From Spartobacteria bacterium UBA695 (GTDB lineage Bacteria > Verrucomicrobiota > Verrucomicrobiia > Chthoniobacterales > Chthoniobacteraceae), in the NCBI GenBank assembly GCA_002298145.1, contig DBMP01000013.1, positions 535,471 through 599,470 on the forward strand: a DNA stretch of 64,000 nucleotides. The letters are read 5' to 3'. Positions within the stretch are counted from its first letter, which is position 1. Each line of letters opens with the position of its first letter. Below, one piece after another: positions 41,489-48,911 of the stretch. The notes under the pieces were generated by a model. It was not told where the DNA came from and made no database searches. It saw only the letters and a list, made by a program, of their open reading frames with translations. A program made the position numbers and the translations under genes.

Positions 41489-43117
41489 CTAGTCCACGAA
41501 GCGCTGGGCGATAGGCATCCGGCGGCCCATGCCGAAGGCGCGACTGGTGACTTTCAGCCCCGGCGAGGCTTGTTTGCGCTTGTATTCGTTGAGGTCCACC
41601 TTGCGGGCCACCCAGCGGACGGTCGCCTCGTTGAAGCCCTGGGCAATGATGTCCCGGGCGGTCAGGTTTTCCTCCACGTAGAGTGCCAGGATGCGGTCGA
41701 GCAGATCGTAGGGCGGCAGGGTGTCCTGGTCCTTCTGGTCGGGCTTGAGTTCCGCGCTCGGCGGTTTCTCGATGCTGGAGCGGGGGATGATCTCGTGGTC
41801 GCGGTTGATGTAGTGCGCGAGCGCGTAGACCTGCGTTTTGGGGACGTCGCTTAAGATGGCGAGGCCGCCCGCCATGTCGCCGTAGAGCGTGCAGTAGCCC
41901 ACCGCCAGCTCACTCTTGTTGCCTGTGGAGAGCAGCAGCGAGGCGTGTTTGTTGGAGAGGGCCATGAGGATAAGGCAGCGCAGGCGGGGCTGGATGTTCT
42001 CCTCGGTGGTGTCCTCGCCCAGCCCGGCGAACTCCGGCGCGAGCAGCGTGCGGAATTTCTCGAACGGCTCCTGGATGGAGAGGATGGGGCAGCGGATGCT
42101 GAGGTTGTGGGCGAGCGCGAGGGCGTCGTCGATGCTCCCCTGGGAGGAAAACTGCGTCGGCATGGCCACGCCGAGGACGTTCTCCTTGCCAAGGGCATGG
42201 ACGGCGATGGCGGCGGTAACGGCCGAGTCGATGCCGCCGCTGAGGCCCAGCACCACGCGCTTGAAGCCGCATTTGCGCAGATAATCCCGCAGGCCGAGGG
42301 AGAGGGCTTCGAAGAGTTCCTGCGCCTCGTCGCTCTTGCGGCATTCGGCGGCAGAGTGGCTCTCGGAATCGACAATGCCGAGCGCCTCGGTGAAGGCGGG
42401 GAGCTGCGCGAGGGGTTCGCCCTGGGCCGAGAAGGCCAGCGAATTGCCGTCAAAGACAAGCTGGTCGTTGCCGCCGACGGTGTTGCAGTAGAAAATCGGT
42501 ACGCCGTGCTTGCGGGCAAGGCCGGAGAGCATTTCGCAGCGGCGCAGCGGCTTGCCGACGCAGAAGGGAGAGGCGCTGATGTTGACGATTAGCTCCGCCC
42601 CGGCCTGGACGAGGCTCGCGAGCGGGTCGAAGTCGTAGAGGCGGCGGGGCAGGTATTTCTCCGTCCAGATGTCCTCGCAAATGGTGACGCCGATCTTGCG
42701 GCCGTTGATTTCCAGCGGGGCGACGCTTTCCGCGGGCTGGAAGTAGCGGTCTTCGTCAAAGACGTCGTAGGTGGGCAGCAGCGATTTATAGACGCTGCGA
42801 GGCGGCTGGCCGCGCTGGAGCACAAAGGCGGTATTGCGGAAGGGGCGGCCCGCGCCGGGGTTGTAGTCGATGGCGCCCACCACCAGGGGCACGTCGCCGA
42901 CCTCGCCTTGCAGGCGCTCGATGTATTCCAGGTTGAGCGGGACGAAGCGCGATTTGAAAACAAGATCCTGCGGCGGGTAGCCCGTCAGCGCCAGTTCCGG
43001 CGTCAGGACGAGTTCAGCTCCCCTGGCGCTCAGCTCGTGGTAAGCGCCGAGGATTTTTTCATAATTGCCCTTCAGGTCGCCGACCGTCGGGTTGATTTGA
43101 GCGAATCCGATCTTCAT
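41489..43117 (-). CDS. nadE: Glutamine-dependent NAD+ synthetase (short form, second copy)
   Basis: From the ATG at 43117 (MKIGFAQINPTVGD) the protein has 542 residues: nitrilase-type glutaminase (LTPELALTGYPPQDL near residue 41, VTICEDIW near 145) then PP-loop synthetase (VLGLSGGIDSAV near 283). It is the common bacterial form and differs from the 667-residue NadE at 17829-19832 in length, start and loop residues (SGGIDS against SGGADS). Upstream in-frame residues are intergenic in character. This copy is outside the NrtR-linked operon and may serve constitutive NAD synthesis. Confidence 0.94.
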   Translation of the reverse strand: MKIGFAQINPTVGDLKGNYEKILGAYHELSARGAELVLTPELALTGYPPQDLVFKSRFVPLNLEYIERLQGEVGDVPLVVGAIDYNPGAGRPFRNTAFVLQRGQPPRSVYKSLLPTYDVFDEDRYFQPAESVAPLEINGRKIGVTICEDIWTEKYLPRRLYDFDPLASLVQAGAELIVNISASPFCVGKPLRRCEMLSGLARKHGVPIFYCNTVGGNDQLVFDGNSLAFSAQGEPLAQLPAFTEALGIVDSESHSAAECRKSDEAQELFEALSLGLRDYLRKCGFKRVVLGLSGGIDSAVTAAIAVHALGKENVLGVAMPTQFSSQGSIDDALALAHNLSIRCPILSIQEPFEKFRTLLAPEFAGLGEDTTEENIQPRLRCLILMALSNKHASLLLSTGNKSELAVGYCTLYGDMAGGLAILSDVPKTQVYALAHYINRDHEIIPRSSIEKPPSAELKPDQKDQDTLPPYDLLDRILALYVEENLTARDIIAQGFNEATVRWVARKVDLNEYKRKQASPGLKVTSRAFGMGRRMPIAQRFVD

Positions 43118-43152
43118 TGAGAATTTTTTTGAGGGAAGGAGCGTGGGAGATG

Positions 43153-43311
43153 CTACCGGGGCGTATCGGCGGGGGTGGCTTTGGGCGTCGTATGGCTGGC
43201 GCTCTGCTGGGCGCTCAAGAGAAATCCCTCGTACAAATAGACGTAGGCCCCCGCCACCAGCGCGGCTGCCAGCAGGACCAGGAACAGTTTTTGGAAAAAC
43301 GAATGTTGCAT
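43153..43311 (-). CDS. Small single-span membrane protein
   Basis: This 52-residue frame starts at the ATG at 43311. It has a basic start (MQHSFFQKL), one strong transmembrane helix (residues 9-28) and a polar Thr/Pro/Ala tail. It lies between nadE and the CPBP protease gene, 38 bases after the latter, on the same strand. It could be a real small envelope protein, but conservation cannot be judged. Confidence 0.5.
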   Translation of the reverse strand: MQHSFFQKLFLVLLAAALVAGAYVYLYEGFLLSAQQSASHTTPKATPADTPR

Positions 43312-43349
43312 TGGGATTCTCCTCCACGATAGCGATCCGGCCGCCGATG

Positions 43350-44009
43350 TCACCAGAAACCCCACTGGCGCGTGGCCATCACGTAACCGCCTAGGAGCAG
43401 ATTGGTCACGGCATGGGCCACGACGCAAGCCCCAAGGCTGCGGGTGCGTACGGCTAGCAGGTTGTAGAGCGCCCCAGTGAAGAGGGCCGCCGGGTAGTCC
43501 GCCGGGGAGTGTTCCAGCGCGAAGGCCACCGTGACGATGCCAAACGAGCGCCAGGAGAAGGTGCCAAAAGGGACGTTCACGAAATCCTCGCGGATCAAAT
43601 AACGCAGGAGGAAGCCGCGCCAGAAAATCTCCTCCACCAGCGGCACGACGACGACCAGCCGCAGGAACCGGAAGGCCACCGTGCCCCAGTAAAGCGGGGT
43701 GCCTGGGGCGAAAAACTCCGGGTTGAAGCCCTCCATCCGGGGTGCTTGGCCCAGGAACGCCTGCGGGGCGATCCAGACGAGAAACGTAGCGGCGGCTGCG
43801 AGCAGCGCCAGCCCAAGCCCCTTAAACCAGTCAAAGCGGTAATGGCTGCGCCACCAGAGGAGCGCCGCGGCGCATCCCACGGTTTGGAGCGGGTAGACCC
43901 AATATTGAGAATGAGTGATGCCCGCGCCTTTGCAAAGGTCCACGAGCCCCAGGAAGAGGAGAAAAAGCCCGAAAGGGCCGCAGTAGGCGAGAATGGATCG
44001 GTTTTTCAC
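43350..44009 (-). CDS. CPBP-family intramembrane protease, exosortase-associated type
   Basis: The product is about 219 residues from a GTG at 44009; an upstream GTG at 44087 would add 26 residues of unlikely composition. It has about seven membrane spans and the CPBP/Abi motifs EEIFWRGFLLRYL, FALEHSP and VVAHAVTNLLLGGY, which hold the catalytic Glu and His residues. The N-terminal half (YPLQTVGCAAALLWWRSHY) resembles the CAAX-protease-related proteins found in genomes with exosortase/PEP-CTERM sorting. No exosortase gene is in the window, so that link is inference. Confidence 0.82.
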   Translation of the reverse strand: MKNRSILAYCGPFGLFLLFLGLVDLCKGAGITHSQYWVYPLQTVGCAAALLWWRSHYRFDWFKGLGLALLAAAATFLVWIAPQAFLGQAPRMEGFNPEFFAPGTPLYWGTVAFRFLRLVVVVPLVEEIFWRGFLLRYLIREDFVNVPFGTFSWRSFGIVTVAFALEHSPADYPAALFTGALYNLLAVRTRSLGACVVAHAVTNLLLGGYVMATRQWGFW

Positions 44010-44218
44010 AGGAAAAAGGGCGCGCCATTTGAAGCAAAAAATGCCAGGATCGGGAACTCTTATTTTGATTTGCCTCCCGAATGGCACTTATTCTGCTAAA
44101 AATATCATTCCGAACCTTGAGGGCACCTCTGGAAACCGAGGCACGTCATCCTTTGTGGCTGCCATACCCCGGTTTCCAGCGGTACCCTTTAATCCCTTTT
44201 TTTTAACGCTCCATCCTC

Positions 44219-45286
44219 ATGGCGAAACTTCCATCCTCGGCGATCGGCATTGATGTCGGCAGACATTCCCTCAAAGCCGTCCGCCTCCAGCGCCGCGGTC
44301 GTCGGCTTGCCCTGACTCACTTTGCCGTAAAGGAGGCCCCGGAGGCTCCCGCGGAGGCGCTGGCCGAGAATCTCAAAGCCCTTTTGCACGACCTCGGCGG
44401 CAGCGCCAAGGCCTGCGGCATCGCGTTTTCGAGCCCCGAGGCCCTGGTGCGCATCATTGAGCAGAACACCATCCCGCCCGAACTGCTGCGCGACGCCCTG
44501 CGCATCAACGGCCCCATGCTCCTGAGCCAGGATTGCCGCGATTGGGTCATCGACTGCCAGCCCATCGTCCCCGCCTCGCCTGCGGCTGCCCCCGATCCCA
44601 AGCCGGAAGCCGACACGCCCAAGGACGCCGCCCCGAAGCAGGAGATGCAGCACTACCTGGTGGGCGGCCTGCCCCGGTCGGTCGTGCAGGCGGTTCACGA
44701 CGCGGCGACGAAAAACAAGCTTCCCGACACGCTGCTGCAACTCCCGCCGGTTGCCCTCTTCAATGGCTTTGAGTACGCAAACCCGGAGGTTTTCGCCAGC
44801 GAAGCCTTTGTGCTGGTGGACGTCGGCTGCCGGGCCTCCACGGTCATCGTGGGGGTGAAAGGGGAGCTGGTGCTGATCCGGACGATCGAGTACGGCGGGG
44901 AGTCCTTCATGGAGCAGCTCATTTTACAGGGGGCGGCCAATTTCGAGGAAGTCATCGCCTGCATGGCCGAGGAGGAGGTCCTTACGGTGGAAAACGCCCG
45001 CGTTTCGCTCTCGGAACTCATCCACACCGTCAGCTCGTCCATCGGGTTCTTCGAAGCCCAACGGGACGAGGCGATCCCCAAGATCTACGTCTCGGGCGGG
45101 CTCTTTAAAATGGCCATGACGCTGAAGCTTTTTAACGAGGAACTGCGGTTGCCCTGCGAGTTATGGGACCCGTTTGCCGCCTGCGAACTGACCCTCCCCC
45201 GGATGCGCTCGGCGGCGCTGGGGGAATCGACGGCTCTCCTGGCGACGGCCTTTGGCGTGGCAGCGGAAATCCTTAAAGGGCGATAA
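44219..45286 (+). CDS. pilM: Type IV pilus assembly ATPase-fold protein PilM
   Basis: The 355-residue actin-like protein begins with the family start SAIGIDVGRHSLKAVRLQ. It has the second phosphate-binding strand VLVDVGCRASTVIV near residue 200 and EYGGESFMEQLI, then the adenosine motif YVSGGLFKM near residue 290. An Ala/Pro/Lys insertion (about 120-140) is unusual. PilM forms a cytoplasmic ring and binds the PilN N terminus. It heads the run pilM-pilN-pilO and a PilP-position gene. Confidence 0.9.
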   Translation: MAKLPSSAIGIDVGRHSLKAVRLQRRGRRLALTHFAVKEAPEAPAEALAENLKALLHDLGGSAKACGIAFSSPEALVRIIEQNTIPPELLRDALRINGPMLLSQDCRDWVIDCQPIVPASPAAAPDPKPEADTPKDAAPKQEMQHYLVGGLPRSVVQAVHDAATKNKLPDTLLQLPPVALFNGFEYANPEVFASEAFVLVDVGCRASTVIVGVKGELVLIRTIEYGGESFMEQLILQGAANFEEVIACMAEEEVLTVENARVSLSELIHTVSSSIGFFEAQRDEAIPKIYVSGGLFKMAMTLKLFNEELRLPCELWDPFAACELTLPRMRSAALGESTALLATAFGVAAEILKGR

Positions 45287-45289
45287 ACC

Positions 45290-45973
45290 ATGGCGCTGCA
45301 TCTTAATTTCTACCACGAAGTTCACAAAAAGGCAGAGCGCGAGGCCCGGGACCCCTTCAAGATCGCCGGTCTCGTGGCGCTCGTTATCGGGATCATGGCC
45401 ACCATGTGGTACTTCTACCGCATGGCCGAGGTCTCAAAGCTGGAGGGGCAGCGCCGGAGCTTGCAGTCCACATGGGCCTCGGTGGAGCCGGACCTCAAGC
45501 AGGTTGAAGCCAATAAAGAAGCGGTGCTGGCCCGGCAGAAAAGCAACAAGCTCTTGATTGAACGCCTGCAGGGCCGCTTCTACTGGGCCCCCGTTCTGGA
45601 GCGCCTGGTGGACAGCACCGGGTCCAACGTGCAGCTGCTCTCGGTGGCCGGGGACCTGACCGAGCAGGGGGATGTCAAGTCGATCAGCCTCTCGCTGAAA
45701 GGCGTGGCTGCCGGGGAACAGGCCCGGACGGCGGCGGAGGCCTTCCGAAAGACGCTCCAGGAGAAGTTTACCGACGCCTATGGCTCGGCCTCGGCGGTTT
45801 TCGACGCCAACTCGCTTGAGGACGAGGCGGAAACCGTCAATCTCAATGGGCAGACCCTTGGGATGGCCGCCTTCCGCATCCGCGTGAAGTTCGCCGTTGC
45901 CTCTCCGTCCACCTCGCCCAGCCCCGCTGCGAGCCCGGCTCACAAACCCTCTCCGAAAGCCGCTTCCAAATGA
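45290..45973 (+). CDS. pilN: PilN-like inner-membrane protein
   Basis: The 227-residue product starts MALHLNFYHEVHKKAERE. The LNFY box matches the PilN motif that docks on PilM (usually INLLP-like). One transmembrane helix (residues 26-43) is followed by a coiled coil and a periplasmic ferredoxin-like domain. The C terminus is Ser/Pro/Ala-rich. PilN pairs with PilO in the alignment complex. It starts 4 bases after pilM and overlaps pilO by 4. Confidence 0.8.
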   Translation: MALHLNFYHEVHKKAEREARDPFKIAGLVALVIGIMATMWYFYRMAEVSKLEGQRRSLQSTWASVEPDLKQVEANKEAVLARQKSNKLLIERLQGRFYWAPVLERLVDSTGSNVQLLSVAGDLTEQGDVKSISLSLKGVAAGEQARTAAEAFRKTLQEKFTDAYGSASAVFDANSLEDEAETVNLNGQTLGMAAFRIRVKFAVASPSTSPSPAASPAHKPSPKAASK

Positions 45974-46539
45974 AACTTTCCAAAGAGACCTTTCAGAAAA
46001 TTTTCCTGGGGACGCTGCTCGTGGCCGGGGGCGTCTACTACTACACGAGTGAACTCGTCGGGCCGCTGAACCTGAGGGAGACCCGAGCCAAGGGCGAGAT
46101 CAAGGCCCTGGAGACCAAGATCAAGGAGGGAAAGGCGAAGATCTCCCAGCAGCGGGCGCTCGAAGCCTCCGATCCCTACTCGGAGCAAGCCCAGAAGGTG
46201 CTTGCGGCCATGCAGAGCGCGATTCCCAGCGCCCCGCCGGTCGCATGGCTGCCGACGCGGCTGGGGGCGTTTTTCAAAAGCGAGGGGATTCCCAAGCAGA
46301 GCTACAAGCCCGACTCTTCGGCTCAGAACGACCTGGGGCTGAGCGGCTATCAGCTATCCTCCTGGAACGTCGAAATTCCCGCCGTTGCCTACGGTGTTTT
46401 CGGGAAAGCCCTGGCGGGGTTTGAAAACCAGGATGGCCTCAGCCAGGTCACGGCGCTCCGAATCGACGCCGTGGCGAAGGACCCGGAAAGCCACAATGCA
46501 CAGATCACCTTTTCCACGTTTGTTAAAAGTGAAAAGTAA
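45970..46539 (+). CDS. pilO: PilO-like inner-membrane protein
   Basis: The 189-residue product has a basic start, one transmembrane segment (residues 12-30), a coiled coil (ETRAKGEIKALETKIKEGKAKI) and a small periplasmic domain. Size, topology and position after pilN fit PilO, although sequence motifs are weak. The ATG overlaps pilN by 4 bases, and the next gene begins within its last 11 bases, so the four genes form one translationally coupled unit. Confidence 0.75.
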   Translation: MKLSKETFQKIFLGTLLVAGGVYYYTSELVGPLNLRETRAKGEIKALETKIKEGKAKISQQRALEASDPYSEQAQKVLAAMQSAIPSAPPVAWLPTRLGAFFKSEGIPKQSYKPDSSAQNDLGLSGYQLSSWNVEIPAVAYGVFGKALAGFENQDGLSQVTALRIDAVAKDPESHNAQITFSTFVKSEK

Positions 46540-47011
46540 CGCGCTATTTACCCTCATTCTCTGCCTCGCCGCTGGCGGTGGCGCCGCCGCCCTGGGCCAA
46601 AGCGTGGAGGTGCTTGGCGTGGGCAAGCCCTCTGCTTTCCAATACATCGAGGGGGACCGCGACCCGTTCTGGCCCATCGGCTGGACCAAAAAGGTGGTGG
46701 CGCTCAGCGGGACGGGAGCCACGGCCACGACGGTCGTGGTGGAGGAAGCTCCGAAGCCGGAGTTGTTTTACGTGAGCAGTATTTCGCTCGATCGCATCCC
46801 GCTGGCGGTGATCAACGGGAACGCATACGGGATCGGCGATCGTTTTATTTCGAGCATTCCCGTTGAAAAGGCGGAGCCCAAGACGTTCCGCATGCAGGTG
46901 ACGGCCATCCGGGATGGCCTGGTGGTCCTGCGCTACGGAACGGTGGAGATCAAATGCCCGCTGCGGGTGGTCGGAACGCCGGTTTCAGGAGCGAAACCGG
47001 CGTCCAAATAA
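46529..47011 (+). CDS. Exported protein in the PilP position
   Basis: The GTG at 46529 gives a 160-residue product with a signal peptide (MKSNALFTLILCLAAGGGAAALGQS). The mature part has DRDPFWPIGWTKK, then a strand pattern VINGNAYGIGDRFISSI and VTAIRDGLVVLRYGTVEIKCPL, which recalls the pilot or PilP beta domain that reads out small periplasmic repeats. Identity as PilP is only positional. No pilQ secretin follows; the next gene is on the other strand. The longer frame upstream lies inside pilO and is not used. Confidence 0.68.
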   Translation: MKSNALFTLILCLAAGGGAAALGQSVEVLGVGKPSAFQYIEGDRDPFWPIGWTKKVVALSGTGATATTVVVEEAPKPELFYVSSISLDRIPLAVINGNAYGIGDRFISSIPVEKAEPKTFRMQVTAIRDGLVVLRYGTVEIKCPLRVVGTPVSGAKPASK

Positions 47012-47034
47012 CCCATAACAGCATCGGCGCGAGC

Positions 47035-47712
47035 CTACTGGGCGTCCCACCACTTGGAGAGGCGGGAACTCGGTACCGAGGGAATGGCCAGGCCGGTGGC
47101 GGTGTAGTGCGAGGTGTCGTTGAAGAGCGTCAGTCGGGAGTGTACGCGGTCTTTAAAGTCGACGATATTCAGCGCGGCCGGGCTCTGGTCGAGGTTATCC
47201 CGGTAGCGCCGGGGATCGAACCCCAGGATGGAGCTTAAGAGCAGGCGGATGGTGGCTTTGTGCGAGACTACGAGCACGGTCTGGCCGATGTGGTTGTGCA
47301 CGATGTCCATTAGGACGGGGAGCGAGCGGGCGGTGACGTCCAGGCCGCTTTCGCCGCCGACAGGGGCGAAGGTGTACGGGTCCTGTTCCCAGGCGACGGA
47401 TTCCTCGGGGAATTGCTTTTCCACCTCGCGGCGGGTGAGCTGTTCCCAATGGCCGTGGGAGATTTCGCGCAGACCGGCGCGCGGCTCGACCTCCAGGTGG
47501 TGGGGCTTGGCGAGGATGCGGGCGGTCTCCAGGGTCCGGTTGAGCGGCGAGGCGTAGACGGCCGCGATGGGCTGGCTGGCCAGGCGCTGGGAGAGCTGGT
47601 GGACTTGTTCGCGTCCTTCGCCGGAGAGCGGGACGTCGGTGGCTCCGGCGAAGCGGTCTTCAGCCGTGAGGGGGGTGGCGCCATGGCGCACCAAAAAAAT
47701 ACGAGTGTTCAT
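47035..47712 (-). CDS. Histidine phosphatase family protein (phosphoglycerate mutase-like)
   Basis: The 225-residue protein carries the catalytic RHG motif in FLVRHGATPLTAEDRFAG near residue 9, SPLNRTLETA, a catalytic Glu in EISHGHWE and the second His in VVSHKATIRLLL. The family includes cofactor-dependent phosphoglycerate mutases, CobC/alpha-ribazole phosphatase and many small-molecule phosphatases. The sequence does not settle the substrate. It is convergent with the PilP-position gene and divergent from the methyltransferase gene. Confidence 0.88.
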   Translation of the reverse strand: MNTRIFLVRHGATPLTAEDRFAGATDVPLSGEGREQVHQLSQRLASQPIAAVYASPLNRTLETARILAKPHHLEVEPRAGLREISHGHWEQLTRREVEKQFPEESVAWEQDPYTFAPVGGESGLDVTARSLPVLMDIVHNHIGQTVLVVSHKATIRLLLSSILGFDPRRYRDNLDQSPAALNIVDFKDRVHSRLTLFNDTSHYTATGLAIPSVPSSRLSKWWDAQ

Positions 47713-47865
47713 GGCTAAATCTGCCCCAAAGGCAATTGGCTTGCCAAGCCTTAGGTTGTGACGAATCGGCGGATTTCGGGCCGGTTTTCACATGGAGGGC
47801 GTGTTTTTTATATGGCTGTTTTTGCCGTTGGACAACGGGGGCTTCCTGGGGTAGGGAGGTGGGCG

Positions 47866-48375
47866 ATGAAAACCAAAGCGGCGGAGGAAATACGCTACGG
47901 CACGGGAGAAAGCTCGTTGGGGCTGGTCCTCGTGGCGGAGTCGGCAAACGGGGTCTGCGCGATCCTTTTGGGCGAGGCGCTCCCGGTGTTGCTGGGTGAT
48001 CTTCAACGGCGCTTCCCCAGAGCCTGTTTGACGGAAGGCGTCTCAAGAGCTGTGGTGCGGGCGGTGTTGCGGCTGGTGGAGACGCCGGGAGAATCCTGGA
48101 CGCTGCCGCTGGATGCCCGAGGGACGCTGTTTCAGCAGGCCGTCTGGCAGGCGTTGCGGGGGATTCCCGCCGGGGAAACGGTGAGCTATATGGAGGTGGC
48201 CAGGCGCGTGGGGCGGCCCGATGCGGTGCGGGCGGTGGCCCAGGCGATTGGGGCGAATCCGCTGGCGGTGGTGGTGCCGTGCCATCGGGTGATCGGCTCG
48301 GATGGCAGCCTTACCGGGTATCACTGGGGGCTGGAGATTAAGCGGGCGCTGCTCGCGCGCGAAGCGGAGGGTTGA
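47866..48375 (+). CDS. Methylated-DNA-protein cysteine methyltransferase (Ada C-terminal type)
   Basis: The ATG at 47866 follows a good Shine-Dalgarno (GGGAGGTG) and gives 169 residues. It starts KTKAAEEIRYGTGESSLGLVLVA, the sequence that begins the C-terminal half of Ada, and has the active-site PCHRV (138-142, acceptor Cys139) with GSDGSLTGYHWGLEIKR. It repairs O6-methylguanine by suicide transfer. No Ada N-terminal HTH or Cys-box is present, so it acts as a stand-alone repair protein in this form. A long repeat-rich gap follows. Confidence 0.92.
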   Translation: MKTKAAEEIRYGTGESSLGLVLVAESANGVCAILLGEALPVLLGDLQRRFPRACLTEGVSRAVVRAVLRLVETPGESWTLPLDARGTLFQQAVWQALRGIPAGETVSYMEVARRVGRPDAVRAVAQAIGANPLAVVVPCHRVIGSDGSLTGYHWGLEIKRALLAREAEG

Positions 48376-48386
48376 GGCGCAAGAAG

Positions 48387-48458
48387 GGAAACGAAGTTTC
48401 CAGATGGGATGCAAGGGGCAATGCCCCTTGCCGGAGGGTTTGGGAGGCAGCGCCTCCC
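48387..48458. repeat. Composite palindromic repeat, left unit
   Basis: Three adjacent palindromes: GGAAAC-GAA-GTTTCC (48387-48401), GCAAGGGGCA-A-TGCCCCTTGC (48411-48431, perfect) and GGGAGGC-AGC-GCCTCCC (48442-48458). The same three-part design with diverged sequences occurs in reverse order and orientation at 48729-48795. GATGGGATG and AAAAGGGATG-type sequences link palindromes one and two in both copies. Confidence 0.85.
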
Positions 48459-48728
48459 ATCTCCCCAGCAAGGCGGGCCTCAACTCAACTTTCCGAAGCG
48501 GCCCTCGCTGATTAACCCCGCGTTATCTTTGTCATAAGTGCCCGCCTTGCCTCCCCGAAAAGAGCGCAGCGATTTTTCGGGGACGGGACGCCCAGAGCGC
48601 CCGAAGATAAGCGCCCACGGCGCTTGGCGGATTCGCTTCGCTCTCCAGCGAGAGCAAGGCGGGGCGATGGAGGCCTCTACACAAAACACCGTTTTTTTGC
48701 GCCCGCCTTGCCGATGGTTTTGGATTCT

Positions 48729-48795
48729 GGGGCTCTGCCCCAGTCCCCGGCAAGGGACATTGTCCCTTGCATCCCTTTTGGAAACTTCCGTTTCC
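48729..48795. repeat. Composite palindromic repeat, right unit (inverted copy)
   Basis: The right unit contains GGGGC-TCT-GCCCC (48729-48741), GCAAGGGACA-T-TGTCCCTTGC (48750-48770, perfect) and GGAAAC-TTCC-GTTTCC (48780-48795). Read in reverse complement it aligns with the left unit throughout. Base changes within the central palindrome are matched by changes in the opposite arm (GGGGC/GCCCC against GGGAC/GTCCC), so pairing is conserved. Confidence 0.85.
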
Positions 48796-48852
48796 TTTTT
48801 GAATTCGTGAACGCGGCAACTGCCTTTTATCTGTGTAAATCATCATAAAACC

Positions 48853-48887
48853 AAAAAGGCACGAAGCGCTGGGCTCCGTGCCTTTTT
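48853..48887. terminator. Bidirectional intrinsic terminator downstream of gyrA
   Basis: An 11-base perfect stem, AAAAAGGCACG (48853-48863) and CGTGCCTTTTT (48877-48887), encloses a 13-base loop. In both directions the stem ends in a T5 run. It lies 24 bases past the gyrA stop and would also block rightward transcription from the repeat region. Confidence 0.88.
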
Positions 48888-48911
48888 GTAAGATTTGCTG
48901 CTCGGGCGGGG

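Larger units (their letters stand above)
48376..48852. other. Gene-free, repeat-rich region between the methyltransferase gene and gyrA
   Basis: About 480 bases carry no convincing protein frame. The region is bounded by two inverted composite repeats. Between them an 11-base sequence, GCAAGGCGGGC, occurs four times in alternating orientation: 48468-48478 (+), 48540-48550 (-), 48654-48664 (+, last base changed) and 48701-48711 (-). A CCCCGAAAA/TTTTCGGGG hairpin is at 48553-48582. The layout suggests a non-autonomous mobile element or a structured RNA, with no transposase visible. Confidence 0.7.

Noticed and set aside
48376..48852. Possible CRISPR array from regularly recurring short repeats
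   Set aside because: The repeats are palindromes in inverted order with unequal spacing, no constant spacer length and no cas genes nearby.
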